Shown here one piece after another: positions 25,141 through 33,583 of a stretch of DNA of 64,000 nt; the first letter of the stretch is position 1; every line of letters begins with the position of its first letter. The notes beneath the pieces are model-generated. The model was not told the DNA's origin. It saw only the letters and a program-made list of their open reading frames with translations, and made no database searches. Source of the DNA: Mycobacterium sp. (GTDB lineage Bacteria > Actinomycetota > Actinomycetes > Mycobacteriales > Mycobacteriaceae); NCBI RefSeq assembly GCF_004298145.1, contig NZ_SCRH01000046.1, forward strand, positions 62,001 to 126,000, read 5' to 3'. Position numbers and translations under genes: made by a program.

Positions 25141-25818
25141 TTACTCGTGCGCCGTCACGGACGCCAGCCACAGGCCCACGATCGCGTCGATGAGGCCGGA
25201 CGCCGCAGCCCGCCAGGAACGATGGGACGTCAACGCACTTGCGGCCAGCGCGCGTTCACGGTCGGCACAGGTGTGCATCAACAGGTTTCGAGCCATGATG
25301 TTGCGTTCGAAATGCACCTCGGCCGGCAATTCGGGCAGGCACCGGTTGACGCCCTCGACGACCTGCACCAGCGACGGCGAGCTGAGCGCGCCCTTGACGA
25401 TGATGTTGTAGTACGCGGGATCGGTCATCGCCTGCGCCGCGAACCGCGCGTACCACGTCGGATTTCCGAGCTCCTCGAGGTGATCGGTGAGCGGCCGCAC
25501 CAGACACGCCACCCAGTTGCGCAGTTCGGCGTCCCGGCCAGCGGCGGTGCCCGATTCCAGCAATTCGTCGACCATCTGCTCGCGTAGCTGCTCGACGGGT
25601 CCGCGGTGCTTGCGCTCGATGGCGCGCACCAGGTCGGCCTTGGTGCCGAAGTGGTAGCCGACCGCGGCGTTGTTGCCCTGACCGGCGGCCTCACTGACCT
25701 GCCGGTTGGACACCGCGAACATGCCGTGCTCGGCGTACAGCCGTTCGGCGGCCACCAAGATCGCCTCTTGGGTGGAGCTGGCCCGCTCGGTGCGCACAGT
25801 CCGGCTGACGGTGGTCAT
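25141..25818 (-). CDS. TetR/AcrR family regulator of the P450 operon
   Basis: A 225-residue regulator starting MTTVSRTVRT. The TetR_N region (about residues 15-65) has EAILVAAERLYAEHGMFAVS, NRQVSEAAGQGNNAAVGYHF and GTKADLVRAIERKH. It heads a leftward run of nine closely spaced genes (TetR, ferredoxin, P450, amidohydrolase, two M24, crotonase, CoA transferase, SDR). A TTAAGTCAA-N4-TTGATTTAA palindrome lies 27 bases upstream of its start, and the only other copy lies before the SDR gene at 26761, so it very probably represses itself, the operon and that SDR. The GAGAAT half-site further upstream is not a full operator. Confidence 0.9.
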   Translation of the reverse strand: MTTVSRTVRTERASSTQEAILVAAERLYAEHGMFAVSNRQVSEAAGQGNNAAVGYHFGTKADLVRAIERKHRGPVEQLREQMVDELLESGTAAGRDAELRNWVACLVRPLTDHLEELGNPTWYARFAAQAMTDPAYYNIIVKGALSSPSLVQVVEGVNRCLPELPAEVHFERNIMARNLLMHTCADRERALAASALTSHRSWRAAASGLIDAIVGLWLASVTAHE

Positions 25819-25844
25819 TGCGCCAGTCAACCGCGCGCCGAGCT

Positions 25845-25866
25845 TTAAGTCAAGCGATTGATTTAA
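25845..25866. promoter_or_regulatory. TTAAGTCAA-N4-TTGATTTAA operator, copy 1
   Basis: A 22-bp near-perfect palindrome (9 of 11 pairs) that extends to 24 bp with one more matching pair. It lies 27 bases upstream of the TetR ATG. The spacer is GCGA. The identical half-sites recur upstream of the SDR gene. It is AT-rich in a GC-rich background and is probably the operator and core promoter of the P450 operon. Confidence 0.75.
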
Positions 25867-25954
25867 ATGAGAATCCTTGGTTGCGGGGCCTCGGCGTGGA
25901 CGCCGGCGCCCGAACGTGAGCGCATCGTCACGCTCGGGATCCTGAGGCGCCTTG

Positions 25955-26761
25955 TCAGCCCTGCCGCTTGGGCCGAACGACCTTGCCCGCCACCGTCCCA
26001 CCGTCGACCGGCAGCACGGTCCCGGTGACGTAGCGCGACCGGTCGGTGGCGAAATACAGCGCCGCCTCGGCGACGTCGTCGGGCGTGCCCTCGCGCTTCA
26101 GCGGCCGGTCATCGCGCATCCCCTGGCGAATCCGCGCCTCGAATTGCTTCAGCTGTTCGGGGTCCATGCCGGCCGCCGACTTCCCCAAAATCGGCGTGGG
26201 TATGCTGCCCGGCGCGATGGCGTTGACTCGAATCTCGTGGTATGCCAACTCAATTGCGGCGGCCTTGGTGAACTGGATGACCGCCGCTTTGGACGCACGG
26301 TAGATCATCACACCGCCGCCGGCCTGGATCCCGCCGATCGAGGTGATGTTGATGATCGACCCGCCGCCGTGTTCGGCCATGTGCCGCGCGGCATCTCGGG
26401 TACCCGCCATCACGCCCAGCACATTGACGCCCATCACGCGGTGGAAATCGGCGAGGTCGTCGTCGAGCAGTTTTCGCAGGGGGCTCGAAATCCCGGCGTT
26501 GTTCACCATGACGTGCAGACCGCCGAACTTCTCGACGGCCCCGGCTACCAAGGCGCCCACCTGTTCGGGGTCGGCAACGTCCGTCTGCCGGAAGGCGGCG
26601 TTGGTGCCGAGCGATATCGCCAGTGCCTCGCCTCGGTCGGTCTCGACGTCGGCGATGACGACGCGCGCGCCCTCCGCCACAAAGCGCTCCACGAGGCCTC
26701 GACCGATGCCGGACGCACCGCCGGTGACGATGGCGACCTTGCCCTCGAGTTCGTTAACCAC
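25955..26761 (-). CDS. SDR family oxidoreductase, regulon member
   Basis: A 268-residue classical SDR: TGGASGIGRGLVERFVAEGA, Asp in VIADVETD (NAD preference), NNAGISS, NITSIGG with the catalytic serine, YRASKAA with Tyr/Lys, and GTVLPVDGGT near the end. The start is GTG. It is separated from the downstream TetR operon by about 90 bases and has its own operator copy 28 bases upstream of the start, so it is co-regulated rather than strictly co-transcribed. It likely oxidises the hydroxyl group made by the P450 (inference). Confidence 0.92.
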   Translation of the reverse strand: MVNELEGKVAIVTGGASGIGRGLVERFVAEGARVVIADVETDRGEALAISLGTNAAFRQTDVADPEQVGALVAGAVEKFGGLHVMVNNAGISSPLRKLLDDDLADFHRVMGVNVLGVMAGTRDAARHMAEHGGGSIINITSIGGIQAGGGVMIYRASKAAVIQFTKAAAIELAYHEIRVNAIAPGSIPTPILGKSAAGMDPEQLKQFEARIRQGMRDDRPLKREGTPDDVAEAALYFATDRSRYVTGTVLPVDGGTVAGKVVRPKRQG

Positions 26762-26788
26762 CCGATGAGTTAATCGGGGTCGCGAGCG

Positions 26789-26810
26789 TTAAGTCAAACA
26801 GTTGATTTAA
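26789..26810. promoter_or_regulatory. TTAAGTCAA-N4-TTGATTTAA operator, copy 2
   Basis: This copy has the same two 9-base half-sites as copy 1, with spacer ACAG. It lies 28 bases upstream of the SDR GTG. Eighteen of 22 positions are identical to copy 1, including the asymmetric G/T pair, which supports a common binding protein (the TetR at 25141). Confidence 0.72.
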
Positions 26811-26964
26811 GACGCTGCGGGGCGCGATGCTCGATCGTCTGGCGTCAAACGCCCGCTTGGCCCGTTGAGTTCGGCATGACTTCGGGCTTTCCAGGGTTCC
26901 CACCCGCCAGTGCACGGGCCATGCTGAAGAGGCCAGTTCATCGGGAAGCTTGAAAGGCGAGATC

Positions 26965-27732
26965 ATGAAGGTTTTGGTAATCGGTGGCAGCGGCCTGATC
27001 GGATCGCAGGTTGTCGCCCTGCTCACCGAGCAGGGGCACGAAGCGGTCCCGGCGTCACCGAGCACCGGCGTCAACGCCGTGACCGGCGAGGGTCTCGCCG
27101 CGGCCGTCGCCGGTGTCCACACGGTGGTGGACGTCTCCAACTCGCCGTCCTGGACCGATGACGAGGTGCTGAATTTCTTCACCACCTCCACCCGCAACCT
27201 CCTCGAGGCGGAGCGGGCCGCCGGCGTGCAGCATCACGTCGCGCTCTCGATCGTGGGGGCCGACCGGGCGGCCGCGAGTGGCTACATGCGGGCCAAGATC
27301 GCCCAGGAAAAGGTGATCGTGGAATCGGGAGCTCCGTTTACGATCGTGCGGGCTACGCAGTTCTTCGAATTCATTGGGGGCATTGCCGATTCGATGACCG
27401 ACGGTGACACGGTCCGCGCGCCGCATGCGGCGTTTCAGCCCATCGCGGCCGCGGATGTGGCCACGGCCGTCGCCCGCGCTGCGATCGGTGACCCGGTCAA
27501 TCGGGTGATCAACATCGCCGGCCCGGAGAAGCGGGGTATGGACGACTTCATCCGGACCCGGTTCGCCGCGACTAGCGATGCCCGCCGGGTGGTGACCGAC
27601 CCGGATGCGCAGTATTTCGGTGCGGTGCTCGACGAGCGCATGATCGTTCCCGTCGAGGGCGAAGAAGTGACCCTGTACCCCACCACGTTCGGCGATTGGC
27701 TGGCTTCGCAGGTGCGCAGCACCGCCAAGTAA
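26965..27732 (+). CDS. NmrA/atypical SDR-like NAD(P)-binding protein
   Basis: A 255-residue Rossmann protein of the atypical SDR / NmrA type. MKVLVIGGSGLIGSQVVALL carries the GxxGxxG dinucleotide motif. GVHTVVDVSNSPSWTDDEVL, HHVALSIVGADR and MRAKIAQEKVIVESG match the SDR_a5-type pattern in which a YxxxK-like motif is altered. The preferred start is the second Met after AAAGGCGAG. It stands alone between a leftward SDR and the leftward hydrolase operon. It could be a quinone or flavin-type reductase or a redox sensor; function is open. Confidence 0.85.
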   Translation: MKVLVIGGSGLIGSQVVALLTEQGHEAVPASPSTGVNAVTGEGLAAAVAGVHTVVDVSNSPSWTDDEVLNFFTTSTRNLLEAERAAGVQHHVALSIVGADRAAASGYMRAKIAQEKVIVESGAPFTIVRATQFFEFIGGIADSMTDGDTVRAPHAAFQPIAAADVATAVARAAIGDPVNRVINIAGPEKRGMDDFIRTRFAATSDARRVVTDPDAQYFGAVLDERMIVPVEGEEVTLYPTTFGDWLASQVRSTAK

Positions 27733-27880
27733 AAGCCGGGGGCGCGCACAGCGCACCCGACCCGCAATTCCAGCCGAGCGAACTCACCCAGCGCGTGGGC
27801 ACCGCCACGATGTTCACCGCCACAACGCCTATCACCAGGTCGCCGGGATGGAGACGCGCCTGGACTACGTCTTCTAACAA

Positions 27881-28705
27881 TCACACCGTGCTCAGAAAAT
27901 CCATCAGCAACTGGTTGACCGCCGCCGACTGCTCGATCTGGGGGCAGTGCCCGGACCTGTCGATCACCACCGAACGGGCACCGTCGATCTGCTTGGCGAT
28001 CTGGGCCGCCCAGCCGCCGGGAAGGAGCTTGTCGTCTCCGCCTTCGACGACAAGCGTTGGCGCGCCGATGCGTTCGTAGGCGCGCGTACTCGACGGGGCC
28101 GAGGACGGCGTGGCCCCGGGGCGACGGAACCTGGCCGCGGCGATCGCCTCCCACGCCCCCGGCGCGGTGCCCGACTCGTGGCGGCGCCGCACGTAGTCGT
28201 CGTCGGCGGGGTAGGCGGGGTCGGAAAACAGCGCTTCGACGATGCGGCGCATGGCCGGCAGCGTGGCGTCATAGTTCTGCAGCGCTTCGAAATGCTGATT
28301 CTGCTGGATCTCGCCGCCCCCGCAGATGATCACCAGGCTACGGATCGGCAGCAGCGGCGTCTCCGACGTGCTGTCGGTGAGCAGGTTGATGGCTCCCATC
28401 GAATTGCCGACGAAGTGGGCCGAGTCGACGCCGAGCAATTCGCAAAACCGCGCGACGTGGCGGATCCGCATCCCGCGGCCGTCGACGAAGTCGATCACCT
28501 TGGCCGAACTTCCGTATCCCAGCATATCCGGGGCCAGCACCCGATAGCGTGCAGCGAGCGCGGAAATATTGCGTTCCCAACCAAGTTCGGCACTCGCGCC
28601 GAACTCACCGCCGTGCAAGAGCACCACCGGCTCGCCCTCGCCCGCTTCCAGGTAGCCGGTGGAAAGGCCGTCCACCGACATGGTTTTACGCTGAAAGTCC
28701 ATCAT
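27881..28705 (-). CDS. alpha/beta hydrolase (meta-cleavage-product hydrolase-like)
   Basis: A 274-residue alpha/beta hydrolase with the oxyanion HGGEFG, nucleophile elbow VGNSMGAI (Ser), the acid in EGGDDKLLPGG and His in RSGHCPQIEQ. Overall it resembles hydrolases that split vinylogous 1,5-diketones after extradiol cleavage (MhpC/HsaD/BphD type). The ATG overlaps the cyclase stop (ATGA). It is the last gene of the leftward mhp operon, which already has a better mhpC match, so it may act on a different ring-cleavage product or as an ester or lactone hydrolase. Confidence 0.88.
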   Translation of the reverse strand: MMDFQRKTMSVDGLSTGYLEAGEGEPVVLLHGGEFGASAELGWERNISALAARYRVLAPDMLGYGSSAKVIDFVDGRGMRIRHVARFCELLGVDSAHFVGNSMGAINLLTDSTSETPLLPIRSLVIICGGGEIQQNQHFEALQNYDATLPAMRRIVEALFSDPAYPADDDYVRRRHESGTAPGAWEAIAAARFRRPGATPSSAPSSTRAYERIGAPTLVVEGGDDKLLPGGWAAQIAKQIDGARSVVIDRSGHCPQIEQSAAVNQLLMDFLSTV

Positions 28706-29694
28706 TTGATCGCTATCGGGTTGACCGGGGATCCCACTGCACCAACGACTCTCAGCGGCGGGGCGACGAGCTGGAATTCGTAGACGCCATCGGCGGCGCA
28801 GTCCTCGGCCAGCGCGGTGAGATCCCAGTACTCGCCGAACATCATTCCCATGTCGCGCAGGCAGAGCAGATGCAGGGGCAGGAATACGCCCTCTACTCCC
28901 GAGACCAGGTCCTCGACCTGCAGGTTGTCGGCAGCGACGGCGGCGACCTCGTGGTCGTGCAGCCACGCGGCGCAGCCCCAGTCCAGTCCGGAGAAGGGCT
29001 CGGTCTTGTCCCCGGTCTGGGCGAACCTCGTCCACCAACCGGTCCGGATCAACACGATGTCACCGCGTTCGATCCGCACGCCCTGCGCGCGTGCGGCATC
29101 GTCCAACTCTTCGGGTGTGATCGGATTCCCCTGCTCGAGAAAGACTTCCGCATTCCGGTGACGGACCATATCCAGCAGCACGCCTCGCGACGTAATGCCC
29201 TTGCCGTCGACCTTGTCGATTCCGCAATGCACGGCGCCCATGCTGGTCACCGAATCCGCTCGGAAGCCGTTGTAGAGCTGCTCGTCGTAGTAGACGTGCG
29301 ACAGCGCGTCCCACTGACTTGCCGCCTGCAACGGCATGATGATCAAGTCGTCGTTGAAGCGGAACGGATTGTCGTCGCCCATGTAACTGCTGAGCTGTTG
29401 GGCTATTGGGTTGCGCGCCCAGCCGGGGCCGTACTGGGCCAGCGTCTTCGCGTCGCCGCCATCGATGGTCATGATATGGACGGGGTTGTGCCGATATTCG
29501 AAGGCGCCCTGCGGGCCCGACGCACCGAAGTCCACGCCGAGCGGAAAGACCCTGCCGTGTCGGACCAGGCTCGCCGCCTGGGCGATCTTTTCCGTGGTGA
29601 TGAAGTTCAGCGTGCCGAGCTCGTCGTCGTCACCCCAGCGGCCCCAATTCGAGACGTCACGCGCCACCCGCCGAAAATCAGTCAAGTCGGCCAC
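28702..29694 (-). CDS. cyclase family protein (KynB-like metal-dependent hydrolase)
   Basis: A 330-residue member of the cyclase/kynurenine formamidase superfamily. The conserved metal region is ASQWDALSHVYY; the standard HxGTHxDxPxH is altered here to Q-W-D-A-L-S-H, typical of the long actinobacterial cyclases. ERGDIVLIRTGWW and FLPLHLLCLRDMG are further family marks. The GTG start follows GGAAGGAG. It overlaps the SDR upstream by 13 bases and the hydrolase downstream by four, so it is translated in a coupled row. It likely hydrolyses a cyclic amide, lactone or enol intermediate. Confidence 0.87.
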   Translation of the reverse strand: MADLTDFRRVARDVSNWGRWGDDDELGTLNFITTEKIAQAASLVRHGRVFPLGVDFGASGPQGAFEYRHNPVHIMTIDGGDAKTLAQYGPGWARNPIAQQLSSYMGDDNPFRFNDDLIIMPLQAASQWDALSHVYYDEQLYNGFRADSVTSMGAVHCGIDKVDGKGITSRGVLLDMVRHRNAEVFLEQGNPITPEELDDAARAQGVRIERGDIVLIRTGWWTRFAQTGDKTEPFSGLDWGCAAWLHDHEVAAVAADNLQVEDLVSGVEGVFLPLHLLCLRDMGMMFGEYWDLTALAEDCAADGVYEFQLVAPPLRVVGAVGSPVNPIAIK

Positions 29695-30506
29695 GGGGCT
29701 CCTTCCTCGAGCTCACGAGCGATCGCGGCACCGACGTTTCCGCCGTCGACCCACACAACTTGGCCCGAAATATAACTGGCCGCACGGCTATTCAGGAAGA
29801 GCAGCACCGCCGCCTGCTCCGCGGGTTCGGAAACGCGGCCGAGCGGTTTGGGGATGTCGTCGAGGAAGCCCTGCCCGTATGCCGTGCGCAGCTGGTCCAG
29901 GATCGGTGTCTCGGTGACCCCCGGCCCGGTGCAGTTGATGCGGATCCCCCGAGCGCCCAGCGGCGTGGCGCTGCGCATCGTGTAGAGGATGATCGCTTCC
30001 TTGGACAGCTGATAGCCATTGCCCAACTCGTCGGGATGGGCGGCACACCACTGGATGCCCTCCCGCATGGACGCGGTGTCGAGCAACGGCGCGACCTCAT
30101 GCAGATGTTCCCGGTAGGCGACCGCCGCGAGCGAGGACACGCTGACGATGGAGGACCCCGCGGCCATCTTCGGGATGAGCGCCTCGGTGACGTGGCGCAA
30201 CCCCAAGAAGTTGATCGTGGCAACCAGTGACGGGTTGCCGACCCCGGACGACACGCCGGCGACGTTGAAAAGCGCGTCGACACGCCCGCGGATGGACCCT
30301 ACGGCACCGTCGATCGACTCCGGGTCGGCGAGGTCCACCTCATGAAACTCATTGACCTCGAACGGCGGTCGGCGCTTGTCCAGCCCGACCACCTCGGCGC
30401 CGAGCTCGGTGAGTTGCCGTACCACGTGTTCGCCGATACCCGAGGCGCATCCGGTCACCACCGCCCGGCGGCCGTCGTAGCGCCACAGCTCGTCGATCTC
30501 TCCCAA
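29682..30506 (-). CDS. SDR family oxidoreductase (3-alpha-hydroxysteroid dehydrogenase-like)
   Basis: A 274-residue SDR with TGCASGIGEHVVRQLTELGA, Asp in VVGLDKRR, the short NVAGVSS and the long insertion REHLHEVAPLLDTASMREG before YQLSKEA. This insertion and the overall pattern match 3-alpha-HSD/carbonyl reductase-type SDRs. The start is TTG with a weak GGGGCGAG site; no ATG is available nearby. It lies between the LLM oxidoreductase and the cyclase in the mhp operon and probably oxidises a hydroxyl on an alicyclic ring. Confidence 0.9.
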   Translation of the reverse strand: MGEIDELWRYDGRRAVVTGCASGIGEHVVRQLTELGAEVVGLDKRRPPFEVNEFHEVDLADPESIDGAVGSIRGRVDALFNVAGVSSGVGNPSLVATINFLGLRHVTEALIPKMAAGSSIVSVSSLAAVAYREHLHEVAPLLDTASMREGIQWCAAHPDELGNGYQLSKEAIILYTMRSATPLGARGIRINCTGPGVTETPILDQLRTAYGQGFLDDIPKPLGRVSEPAEQAAVLLFLNSRAASYISGQVVWVDGGNVGAAIARELEEGAPWPT

Positions 30507-30539
30507 GGCTCGCCCCGAAATCCTGGTAGAACTCAGGCT

Positions 30540-31841
30540 CTACTTCTGCTGTTCCTTTGCCCGCTGCGCCGCCTGGACGCGGCCCTCGTTGATCTCCGCC
30601 ATCGCTTCGGGGATCTCGCTGGCGGTGAACTTACCGCCACGACCGGTGGGCAGTCCACCAAACGAGTAATCCTCGTCGAACTGCGGTGCCGTCGATTTCG
30701 GTCGACGCGCCTCCACCTTTTCGATCACGGGCGCGAGCCTGGTGGCCTTGTCGGCCACGGCCTTTGCGTCACGCTCGATGAACTCGGGAAGCACCTCTTT
30801 GCCCATCAACTCGATGGATTCCATGGTGCCCTCGTGGCTGCGCGGGTTGAGCAGCAGGATGATCTCGTCGACGCCGCTTTCTTCGTAGCCGCGCAGGAAT
30901 TCCCGCACCGTGGCCGGCGACCCGATGGCGCCCCGCCCCGGCCCGTACGCCAGAGTCGGATCCTTCTCGACCTCTTCGAGATACCGCTTCCACACTCCGG
31001 TCCGCCCGGGCGTGTGCACCCCGGTCATGTAGTAGTGCATGATGCCGAACGAGAAGAACCCGCCGCCCTGCCCGAGCCGCTGCAGCGCCTGCTCGTCGGT
31101 CTTGGCGACCATCATCGACAGGTCACCGCCGATGGCGAGGATGTTCGGGTTGATGCGCGGGGTCACGGGGACGCCGTTCTCTTCGAATTCCTTGTAGTAG
31201 CCGTTGACCCTTTCGGTCAGTGGGCCGGGGCCGGTGTAGGCGAAACTCAAAGCCCCGATGGCTTTTTGGGCGGCCATCTGCACGCTGGCGGGTCGCGTGC
31301 AGGCGACCCAGACCGGCGGATGCGGCTTTTGCAGCGGCTTGGGAACGACGTTGCGCGCTGGCATCTGGACGTGTTCGCCGTTGAATCCGCTGAACGGCTC
31401 CTCGATCATGCAGCGGATCGAGACTTCGAGGGCCTCCTCCCACTGCGCCCGCTTGTCGGCGGGGTCGATGTTGAATCCGCCGAGCTCACCGACCGACGAC
31501 GATTCCCCGGTGCCGAACTCGACGCGGCCGTTCGAGAGCAGGTCGAGGGTGGCGATGCGTTCGGCGACCCGGGCGGGGTGGTTGACCACGGGCGGCAGGT
31601 GCATGATGCCGAACCCGAGCCGGATGTTCTTGGTCCGCTGGCTGGCCGCGGCCAAGAAGATCTCCGGCGCCGTCGAGTGGCAGTACTCCTCGAGGAAGTG
31701 ATGCTCGGTCAACCACACGGTGGAGAAGCCCGCTTTGTCGGCGGCCTCGACCTCGTCGAGGCAGTCCTGCATCATGACGTGCTCGTCGTCCGGCGCCCAG
31801 GGTCGCGGCAAAGCGAATTCGTAGAACAGCGAGATTTTCAT
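30540..31841 (-). CDS. LLM class flavin-dependent oxidoreductase
   Basis: A 433-residue luciferase-like monooxygenase. The barrel starts MKISLFYEFALPRPW. VWLTEHHFLEEY is the conserved EHH strand, and RLGFGIMHLPPVVNHPARVAE with LDLLSNGRVEFGTGES is the canonical flavin-binding region. The C-terminal 60 residues after residue 370 are an extra charged tail. AGGAGG precedes the ATG. It probably performs a Baeyer-Villiger or hydroxylating oxidation with reduced FMN (or F420) in the mhp operon. A separate flavin reductase is not present nearby. Confidence 0.9.
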   Translation of the reverse strand: MKISLFYEFALPRPWAPDDEHVMMQDCLDEVEAADKAGFSTVWLTEHHFLEEYCHSTAPEIFLAAASQRTKNIRLGFGIMHLPPVVNHPARVAERIATLDLLSNGRVEFGTGESSSVGELGGFNIDPADKRAQWEEALEVSIRCMIEEPFSGFNGEHVQMPARNVVPKPLQKPHPPVWVACTRPASVQMAAQKAIGALSFAYTGPGPLTERVNGYYKEFEENGVPVTPRINPNILAIGGDLSMMVAKTDEQALQRLGQGGGFFSFGIMHYYMTGVHTPGRTGVWKRYLEEVEKDPTLAYGPGRGAIGSPATVREFLRGYEESGVDEIILLLNPRSHEGTMESIELMGKEVLPEFIERDAKAVADKATRLAPVIEKVEARRPKSTAPQFDEDYSFGGLPTGRGGKFTASEIPEAMAEINEGRVQAAQRAKEQQK

Positions 31842-31843
31842 TG

Positions 31844-33583
31844 TTACCTCCTATGAGTATTAACGGCTCGATTGGGTGCTTGGGCCGCAACGTGTTTCGC
31901 CGCGACATAGCCGAAGGTCATGGCTGGGCCGATGGTCGCGCCGGCACCGGCATAGCTGCGGCCCATCACCGGCGCGGACGTGTTGCCCACCGCGTAGAGT
32001 CCCGGCACCACGGTGTCATCGGTCCGCAGGACGCGGGCATGTTCATCGGTGCGCAGGCCGCCCGAGGTTCCGAGGTCCCCGAGAACGATTCGGAAGGCGT
32101 AATACGGCGGATCACCCAGTGGATACAAGTTCGGGTTGGGCAATGTGTGATCGCCGTAGTAGTTGTCGTACACGCTGTCGCCGCGGTTGAAATCGTCGTC
32201 GTGGCCCTTGCGGGCGAGTTCGTTGAAGCGGCCGGCGGTTTCGGCGAGCTGGCCCGGGGGCACGCCGATCTTGCCCGCCATCTCTTCCCATGTCCTGGCG
32301 GCCTTCACGACACCCGATTCCAGCCAGGCCGGTGGAATCTTGCGACCGGTGGGCACCGGCGCCAGCGGGATTTTCGGTATCGGCAGGTGTCCCCCGACAA
32401 CGTAGCGATTGAACGACCTGTGGTCGGTGATCAGCCAGCACGGGATGTGGGTGACGCCGGACCTCTGGCCCTCGATCATGGCGTGGCCGAAATCCATGTA
32501 CGGGGCCGCCTCGTTGATGAACCGCTTGCCGGCGCCGTTGACGATGAACTGCGCCGGCATCATCCGTTCGTTCAGCATGAATTGCATGCGGCCGTCCGGC
32601 CATTGAATCGCCGGGAACCACCAGGCTTCGTCGAGCAGATCTGTCGCGGCGCCGATCTTTTGTGCCGCGCGGATGCCGTCGCCCATCGCCGCCGGATTGC
32701 CGAAGCTCCAGTCCTGGTCCACCTCGGGCAGAAGCTCTTTGCGCCAGGCGAGGTCGTGGTCGAACCCCCCGGACGCCAGGATCACGCCCAGCCGTGCGCC
32801 GATCCGCTGGGTCTTGCCGCCGGATTCCACCACCGCGCCGGTCACCACTCCGTCGGAGTCGGTGAGCAGCCCGACCATCGGCGAGTCCAGCCACAGCGGG
32901 ATGCCGCGCTCCCGCAGCGCCAACCTGAGCCTGGCCGCCAGCGACTGTCCGATCGCGGCCATCCGCTCGCCGAACACCCTGGCCCTGACCATCCGGGCGA
33001 TCAACTTGAGCAGCACGCCTTTGCCGGCCCAGGACTGGCGGATCCGATAGAAGGTCCGCAGCTCCTTGGGGCCCAACCAAATACCTCTGGGCGCCAGCGC
33101 CAACGGCTGCAGCAGCTGCTGCTCATCTGCGCCCATCTTGCGCAGGTCGATGGGCGGCACGTTGATGGTGCTGCCGAGCTCCGAGCCGCCGGGTAACTCC
33201 GGATAATAGTCGGCATACCCTGGCTTCCAGACGAATTCGAACCAGCCGGACAGTTGCTCCAAGAACTGCAGCATCTGCGGCGCCGTCTCGACGTATTGCC
33301 GTATGCGCGCCTCGCTGACCAGGCCGTCGGTGATCTGCCTGAGATATCCCACCACGCCCTCGGGTGAGGGCGCATAGCCCTCCCGGCGCTGCGCGGGCGC
33401 GCCGGGTACCCAGATACCGCCTCCGGAGAGCGCGGTGGAACCCCCGAAGTGGGAGGACTTTTCGACCACCAATGCGTCGAGCCCGGCGGCCTGGGCGGTG
33501 AGGGCGGCCGTCATGCCGCCACCGCCTGACCCGACGATGAGTACGTCGACAACATGATCGAAATCGTCCACTACGTCGGTCAT
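31844..33583 (-). CDS. FAD-binding dehydrogenase, 3-ketosteroid delta1-dehydrogenase (KstD)-like
   Basis: A 579-residue flavoprotein close to the KstD/fumarate-reductase-like group. The FAD site is IVGSGGGGMTAALTAQAAGL. Conserved KstD features include YADYYPELPGGS (first active-site tyrosine), INEAAPYMDFGHAM, and GRSYAGAGATIGPAMTFGY near the C-terminus with the paired Tyr and Gly used in KstD for proton abstraction and enol stabilisation. It likely removes hydrogens from a ring next to a ketone. The start overlaps the mhpB stop in ATGA, so it is coupled to a ring-cleaving dioxygenase. A ring smaller than a steroid is possible; substrate unknown. Confidence 0.9.
   Translation of the reverse strand: MTDVVDDFDHVVDVLIVGSGGGGMTAALTAQAAGLDALVVEKSSHFGGSTALSGGGIWVPGAPAQRREGYAPSPEGVVGYLRQITDGLVSEARIRQYVETAPQMLQFLEQLSGWFEFVWKPGYADYYPELPGGSELGSTINVPPIDLRKMGADEQQLLQPLALAPRGIWLGPKELRTFYRIRQSWAGKGVLLKLIARMVRARVFGERMAAIGQSLAARLRLALRERGIPLWLDSPMVGLLTDSDGVVTGAVVESGGKTQRIGARLGVILASGGFDHDLAWRKELLPEVDQDWSFGNPAAMGDGIRAAQKIGAATDLLDEAWWFPAIQWPDGRMQFMLNERMMPAQFIVNGAGKRFINEAAPYMDFGHAMIEGQRSGVTHIPCWLITDHRSFNRYVVGGHLPIPKIPLAPVPTGRKIPPAWLESGVVKAARTWEEMAGKIGVPPGQLAETAGRFNELARKGHDDDFNRGDSVYDNYYGDHTLPNPNLYPLGDPPYYAFRIVLGDLGTSGGLRTDEHARVLRTDDTVVPGLYAVGNTSAPVMGRSYAGAGATIGPAMTFGYVAAKHVAAQAPNRAVNTHRR

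Noticed and set aside
25868..25875. GAGAAT half-site upstream of the P450-operon TetR
   Set aside because: There is no matching second half; the region is explained by the TTAAGTCAA palindrome.
27733..27880. Short readings between the NmrA-like gene and the alpha/beta hydrolase
   Set aside because: Neither strand gives a frame with a start, a ribosome site and a family pattern; treated as intergenic.
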